DNA of 53,458 nt from CAVZLD01 sp964522605 (GTDB taxonomy: Bacteria; Planctomycetota; Planctomycetia; Pirellulales; Pirellulaceae): the NCBI GenBank assembly GCA_964522605.1, contig CAZFWV010000008.1, positions 1-53,458 on the forward strand. Direction: 5' to 3'. The position numbers and the translations under genes are program-made. The notes under the pieces are model-generated. The model had not been told where the DNA came from and did no database searches. It was given only the letters and a program-made list of their open reading frames with translations. Position 1 is the stretch's first letter. Every line of letters begins with the position of its first letter. Positions 49,387-53,458 of this stretch are shown here, piece by piece.

Positions 49387-51865
49387 TCAACTCATCCGTT
49401 TCCTTGTTCGAGGGCGCGTTTTCGTCGGATTCGGGCAAGGGAAGCGCGCCATAACGCAGGTTCGCAACCAACAAGGTGCGAAACGATCGCTGACTTGCCT
49501 CCGGGCGAATCTTCAACCCTGCTAGTTCGTCCTCCAGCCACCCCACCGCGCGCACGTCGCCCTCGTTCAGTCGAGAGGGATCCACAGCCAGCCGAACGAG
49601 AGCCAAACTCGAGAGCGGATCGGAGAGTGTGGTCGAGTTCTGGGACGAACCGCTCCATGATTCCGCGAGCGTCTCTCCCTCCGCCAAGCTCCGAAACTGG
49701 AATCGTGACGACCCTTCGGCCGCACAGAAGCCGATCCAGCCGACTTGGACGACTCCCTCATGCCGGCGGATCAAGCCCAAATCACGCAGCGCATGGCGCG
49801 TCGGATTCTCGAAGCGGAACCGTCCCGTCACCGGCTCCGTCAATCGGAAGCTGCCCCCCAGATCCCACATCTCTTCGCTATGAATCATCCCCGTCGAAGC
49901 GGAATTGACGAGGAAATCCTCGAGACGAATGCTTTCGTCGGAACGGTCGAGTCGATGTAAGGTTACCGTGTCCTGTGAATTGCTTCGCCCGGTCGCCGAA
50001 TCTCGCATGCCGAACAGCGGGAGCGAGACGGCGGAGTCGTGGGTGAACGAGCAGACATACCGAGTGGAAAGCGATGTGTACAACCCAATGTATCGTGTGA
50101 GGTGACCACGCCGGTAATCCGGCTGGGCTTCCAGCACGGCAATCTCGGAGCGACTCCGCACGAAGCCGATGTCCAGCTGCGCCATGTGGATCACGAACCA
50201 AGTGCCAGCAACCGCCAGGAAGGGAACGGCAACCCATGCCCACTCCACTCGCCCTAGCGCCCGAAACAGAACCCAATTGGCGGGAACGAGCACGAGCAAA
50301 TAGAGGCTGAGTGTCCAGAGGACGAATTGCCGGTTGGGGATCTCGATACCCGCCGCGGAAGTCAGGGCGGTTCGCGCCGCGCGACTGCAATCGCTCAAGT
50401 CATTCCACGCCGCAACTCCTCCTAGCCCGTCGTAGCCGAACCCGGCCACATCCGGATTCAGCTCGTCTGCGGCTTCGGTCGCGGAAGTCTGTCGCGCATC
50501 GCGCGAAAAGTAACGCAAGCGACTGGTCAGCAGCGTCTCCGCCGGCAAACGCGAAGTCTGCAGCAGATCCACATCGGTCACTTCCTCACTGACGAGCGCT
50601 CGCGTTGGCAATCCCTCGAGTCCCTTCATCCACGACAGCGACCAGCCGCTCTCGACCGTGTAGCGGAACCTTCGAGGCGGACGCCGCAGGAGGCAACCAT
50701 TGAAGAAATTGTCCCAACCTGGATTCCAATTGATGAACTCGCGGGTCGTCAGCGCAAAGGCGGTCGTCACGATGCGTCCACGTCCCACGCGTCGTTCCGC
50801 GACCATGTCGGCTGACCGCGCTGTGAACTCCGCTCCAGGCTCCAGTTCGAGTTGAATCAATTGAGGCGGAGTATCGGACTTGAACTGCAACGGTTGGTTG
50901 GCCCGCAAACCCCAGATTTGATTGAGGGAGGCCACTTCGGTTTCCTGCAGCGGACGCATCGCGCCACCGCGAGCCGGCAAGTAATTGCCGAGAAAACTAT
51001 TCTGCAGCGTATCCAGCGAATCCGGACCGCTGACCAGAATCTGCCCACCCCAATGCAACCAGTCGAGCAAAGCCTGTCGTTGATCCGGCGTGAGAAGTTC
51101 CGGATCGTAACCATCCCAGAGGAGATGACTGACCGTCGTCCACATCAGCGGCCACGAGGGCAACGGGCAGCGTCCGTCGGGCCCGATCAGGCTGACTTCA
51201 TAATCGCCGGCGAATCCTTCGTTGAAGAATCCGCTTGCGGGCGGACGAATCGAGGCCAAGGTTTTCAAATAGCCGTAGGCATCCGGCCGACGAGCCAGCA
51301 CGACGAATTCGTTCTGATACGGTTTGAGGCGGATCGTCGGCTGAGGCTGACTTTCGACGGAGCGAACCGCTCCTCCCAGCGGCAGCCGCAAATCGCTGTG
51401 CAGCCAGACTTTCTGTCGGTCGATCGGATCGGCGACAAAAAAGGTCAATTCGAACGTCTTCGACTGCCCTTTCGGCAAGGAAACGGGACGGCGAATCTGC
51501 AACCCGATCGAAGACGGGCGCAGGGGGAGAGGAGTGCCCGTTTGGTCGCCACAACGACAATCCAGCTCGCCGTAAAAATCCGCACGGTTGGATTTCAACT
51601 CCTGTTGAACGCTCAGCCAGTGCCCCGGTTTGATCGTCTGCAGGACCGTTGTCGTGTCGGTCGGGAGAACGCGCAACTCCTTGGCCTGGAAATCCGCAAC
51701 TTGGGGCTCCGGCTTCTTCGGGGGTGTCGTCGGATCCCGTTTCCGCAGACGGCACCCATCACAACCCGCGAGGGCGACCGGAAGCAACAGCGCGAGCAGG
51801 ATCGAGAACACGCGAATGAACTCGCAGTCCCGCCCGTGGGCAGCAGACGATCGACGGCTGTTCAA
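49370..51865 (-). CDS. Large lipoprotein-like membrane protein coupled to the ABC ATPase
   Basis: About 831 residues. Lipoprotein-type signal ending LLLPVALAGC (Cys35 from the start used). A region with SHLLWDGYDPELLTPDQRQALLDWLHWGGQILVSGPDSL looks like the glutamine-amidotransferase-like fold seen in DUF4350/GldG-type proteins. Two spans follow near nt 50180-50330 (WTLSLYLLVLVPANWVLF and WVAVPFLAVAGTWFVI), then a sheet-rich C-terminal domain. No ATG is near the signal; I use a TTG at 51865 (GAGG four bases before); GTG codons at 51880 and 51976 are alternatives. Overlaps the ATPase gene by 17 bases. Exact role unknown. Confidence 0.7.
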   Translation of the reverse strand: MNSRRSSAAHGRDCEFIRVFSILLALLLPVALAGCDGCRLRKRDPTTPPKKPEPQVADFQAKELRVLPTDTTTVLQTIKPGHWLSVQQELKSNRADFYGELDCRCGDQTGTPLPLRPSSIGLQIRRPVSLPKGQSKTFELTFFVADPIDRQKVWLHSDLRLPLGGAVRSVESQPQPTIRLKPYQNEFVVLARRPDAYGYLKTLASIRPPASGFFNEGFAGDYEVSLIGPDGRCPLPSWPLMWTTVSHLLWDGYDPELLTPDQRQALLDWLHWGGQILVSGPDSLDTLQNSFLGNYLPARGGAMRPLQETEVASLNQIWGLRANQPLQFKSDTPPQLIQLELEPGAEFTARSADMVAERRVGRGRIVTTAFALTTREFINWNPGWDNFFNGCLLRRPPRRFRYTVESGWSLSWMKGLEGLPTRALVSEEVTDVDLLQTSRLPAETLLTSRLRYFSRDARQTSATEAADELNPDVAGFGYDGLGGVAAWNDLSDCSRAARTALTSAAGIEIPNRQFVLWTLSLYLLVLVPANWVLFRALGRVEWAWVAVPFLAVAGTWFVIHMAQLDIGFVRSRSEIAVLEAQPDYRRGHLTRYIGLYTSLSTRYVCSFTHDSAVSLPLFGMRDSATGRSNSQDTVTLHRLDRSDESIRLEDFLVNSASTGMIHSEEMWDLGGSFRLTEPVTGRFRFENPTRHALRDLGLIRRHEGVVQVGWIGFCAAEGSSRFQFRSLAEGETLAESWSGSSQNSTTLSDPLSSLALVRLAVDPSRLNEGDVRAVGWLEDELAGLKIRPEASQRSFRTLLVANLRYGALPLPESDENAPSNKETDELNDRAP

Positions 51866-52016
51866 TTCGCCTCGCGTCACGACAAAACCGTACTCTTGGA
51901 CTTCCGAGTTGTGCTGATCAACCGGTGGGAGGGACGGCCCCAACCAGCGAAACGATCTCGTGGGGCTCGAAAACACGCGCCGGGCGTGCGGTCCCGTGAG
52001 CCCCGACGACGGCGGA

Positions 52017-53458
52017 TCAGCTGCCTGCCGACGGTCCGAAGCGTTGCTCCGTGACCTCGATCGCCTTCAGCAGCCCTTGCGCCTTGTTCAGCGTTTCTTG
52101 GTACTCCGCTGCGGGAACGCTGTCCGCGACGATTCCGGCGCCTGCCTGAACATAAGCCGTCTGCCCACGCACGACTAAGGTGCGCAGAGCGATACACGTG
52201 TCCATATTGCCGCCGTAGTCAATGTACCCAACGGCACCGGCGTAGGGCCCACGTCGGTGCGGCTCCAGTTCGTCGATGATCTCCATCGCGCGAACTTTCG
52301 GAGCGCCAGAGACGGTTCCCGCCGGCAGACACGCTCGCAACGCATCAAATGCATCCTTCCCCTTCGCCAATTCACCGGTCACATTGGAAGTAATGTGCAT
52401 GACATGACTGTAGCGTTCGATCGTCATGACATCACTCAGCTGAACGGTTTGGTACTGGGCTACGCGTCCCACATCGTTGCGTCCCAAATCGACCAGCATG
52501 ACGTGCTCGGCGCGTTCCTTCGGATCGGCAAGCAACTCTTCGGCCAGCTGTCGGTCCTCTTCCTCGTTCTGACCACGACGACGCGTACCGGCCAAGGGAC
52601 GCACCGTCACCCGCCCATCCTTCACACGACACATGATTTCGGGAGAACTGCCGACGAGGGTCACATCCGGAGTCCGCAGAAAGAACATGAACGGGCTTGG
52701 ATTGATGACCCGCAGCGTGCGGTAGATCTCGAACGGATCCGCTTGAATCTCAACCTGGAGACGTTGGCTGATGACGACCTGAAAGATGTCTCCCGCCCGA
52801 ATGTATTCCACGCAGCGGCCGACCGCCTGCTCGAACGCTTCGCGTGCAAAGTTCGACTTGCATTCGAGCCCCGAACCGCCACTCGGAGCGATGTCGTAAA
52901 GCTCCAGTCCCGGTCGAGGACTGCCCAATTGCTGAATCAGATCCTCCAATCGTCGCTGAGACTGCTGATACAGGGCCGACAAATCCTCGACCTCTTTCGT
53001 GCGAACAAGCACGACGACGAGCATTGTTTTCGTCACATTGTCAAAAACGACCAATCGATCGTAGAAGGCAAAGGAAAGATCGGGCAATTGACGATCATCG
53101 GCCGGTGGGTGCGGCAGGTTTTCTGTGTAGCGGACAACATCGTAACCGGCGTATCCAATCGCTCCCCCAATAAAGGGCTGATCGCGCAACCCTTCCAGGG
53201 GCGCGACCTTGACGTTCACCAGTCGCTGCCGAAGTTCTTCCAGCGGATCCGCACAGGTCCGCTGCCAATGCTCCGTGCCCGATCGCACGGTCACGACATT
53301 TTCGTGCGCGGAAAGCTCAAGAAACGGGTCCACCGCAAGGAAGCTGTACCGACCAACCTTCTCCCCCCCGATCACGCTCTCAAACAGACAGGCGCTGCGT
53401 CCGGAATCGATGCGGTGAAATGCCGAAACGGGCGTCAGTGAATCGCAGAGCAACCGGC
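52017..53458 (-). CDS. trpE: Anthranilate synthase component I (5' end outside window)
   Basis: At least 480 codons, open to the right edge; the real start lies beyond base 53458, since TrpE proteins normally have some 20-40 residues before LLCDSLTPVSAFHRID. Chorismate-binding enzyme making anthranilate with a glutaminase partner. Visible: SFLAVDPF and SFAFYDRL (N-terminal, tryptophan-feedback region), RAGDIFQVVISQRLQ, INPSPFMFFLRTPDVTLVGSSPEIM, RPLAGTRRRG, ERAEHVMLVDLGRNDVGR, LPAGTVSGAPKVRAMEIIDELE and AGAGIVADSVPAAEYQET. No trpG, trpD or trpC adjoins it here. Confidence 0.95.
   Translation of the reverse strand, partial: RLLCDSLTPVSAFHRIDSGRSACLFESVIGGEKVGRYSFLAVDPFLELSAHENVVTVRSGTEHWQRTCADPLEELRQRLVNVKVAPLEGLRDQPFIGGAIGYAGYDVVRYTENLPHPPADDRQLPDLSFAFYDRLVVFDNVTKTMLVVVLVRTKEVEDLSALYQQSQRRLEDLIQQLGSPRPGLELYDIAPSGGSGLECKSNFAREAFEQAVGRCVEYIRAGDIFQVVISQRLQVEIQADPFEIYRTLRVINPSPFMFFLRTPDVTLVGSSPEIMCRVKDGRVTVRPLAGTRRRGQNEEEDRQLAEELLADPKERAEHVMLVDLGRNDVGRVAQYQTVQLSDVMTIERYSHVMHITSNVTGELAKGKDAFDALRACLPAGTVSGAPKVRAMEIIDELEPHRRGPYAGAVGYIDYGGNMDTCIALRTLVVRGQTAYVQAGAGIVADSVPAAEYQETLNKAQGLLKAIEVTEQRFGPSAGS

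Noticed and set aside
50852..52054. 400-codon plus-strand open frame
   Set aside because: Antisense to the large lipoprotein-like gene and without recognisable motifs or ribosome-binding site.
52257..53441. 394-codon plus-strand open frame
   Set aside because: Antisense shadow of trpE, which has all its family motifs.

Overview
The window reads as a chromosomal segment of a member of the Planctomycetota. The clues are two secreted proteins that end in an EF-hand/dockerin-like module plus a PEP-CTERM sorting tail, a Tat-exported Gfo/Idh/MocA oxidoreductase, an acidic-insert SecD-SecF fusion, several conserved hypothetical proteins of a kind I associate with this phylum, and three families of dispersed palindromic repeats whose shadow translations (for example ARQE.RPP, GRPTGTST, NPK.QRG...SLADASG) I remember from planctomycete genomes. 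The phylum call is inference. I saw no rRNA, tRNA, CRISPR array, insertion sequence or phage module. One 100-base run of N (6289-6388) marks an assembly gap inside a tandem repeat.

Layout: 1-4.0 kb holds yajC and a fused secDF (Sec translocon accessory proteins). 4.4-14.3 kb holds a LysM membrane protein, a secreted alpha/beta-hydrolase-like protein, the gapped tandem repeat, a membrane vWA protein, a sugar isomerase/epimerase-like TIM barrel, a six-bladed YWTD propeller protein with PEP-CTERM tail translationally coupled to a Tat-exported oxidoreductase, and glycyl-tRNA synthetase. 14.7-23.4 kb is a compact menaquinone operon, menG-menF-menD-menH-menB-menA-menC-menE, covering nearly the whole classical route from chorismate (no separate DHNA-CoA thioesterase is seen). 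Converging on it from the right is a minus-strand cluster priA - haem-c sensor histidine kinase - rnhA - recG (23.4-30.3 kb), which gathers replication-restart and R-loop functions around a putative redox sensor.

30.6-39.4 kb contains nadD, a soluble histidine kinase, small conserved proteins of unknown function, a second PEP-CTERM protein with a lamin-tail-like start, a transglutaminase-like lipoprotein and a PduO-type cobalamin adenosyltransferase; the dispersed repeats are densest here. 39.8-44.5 kb is a nitrogen-control cluster (amtB, glnK, glnD) with the ammonium channel, its PII regulator and the PII-modifying enzyme in one direction. mutM converges on glnD. The right end carries trpB-trpA on the plus strand and trpE on the minus strand (its 5' end is beyond the window), separated by a conserved hypothetical gene and an ABC ATPase coupled to a large lipoprotein-like membrane protein.

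Start codons were chosen from ribosome-binding-site spacing, signal peptides and family-typical N-termini; in several genes the longest open frame runs upstream through repeat DNA and is not the real gene start.
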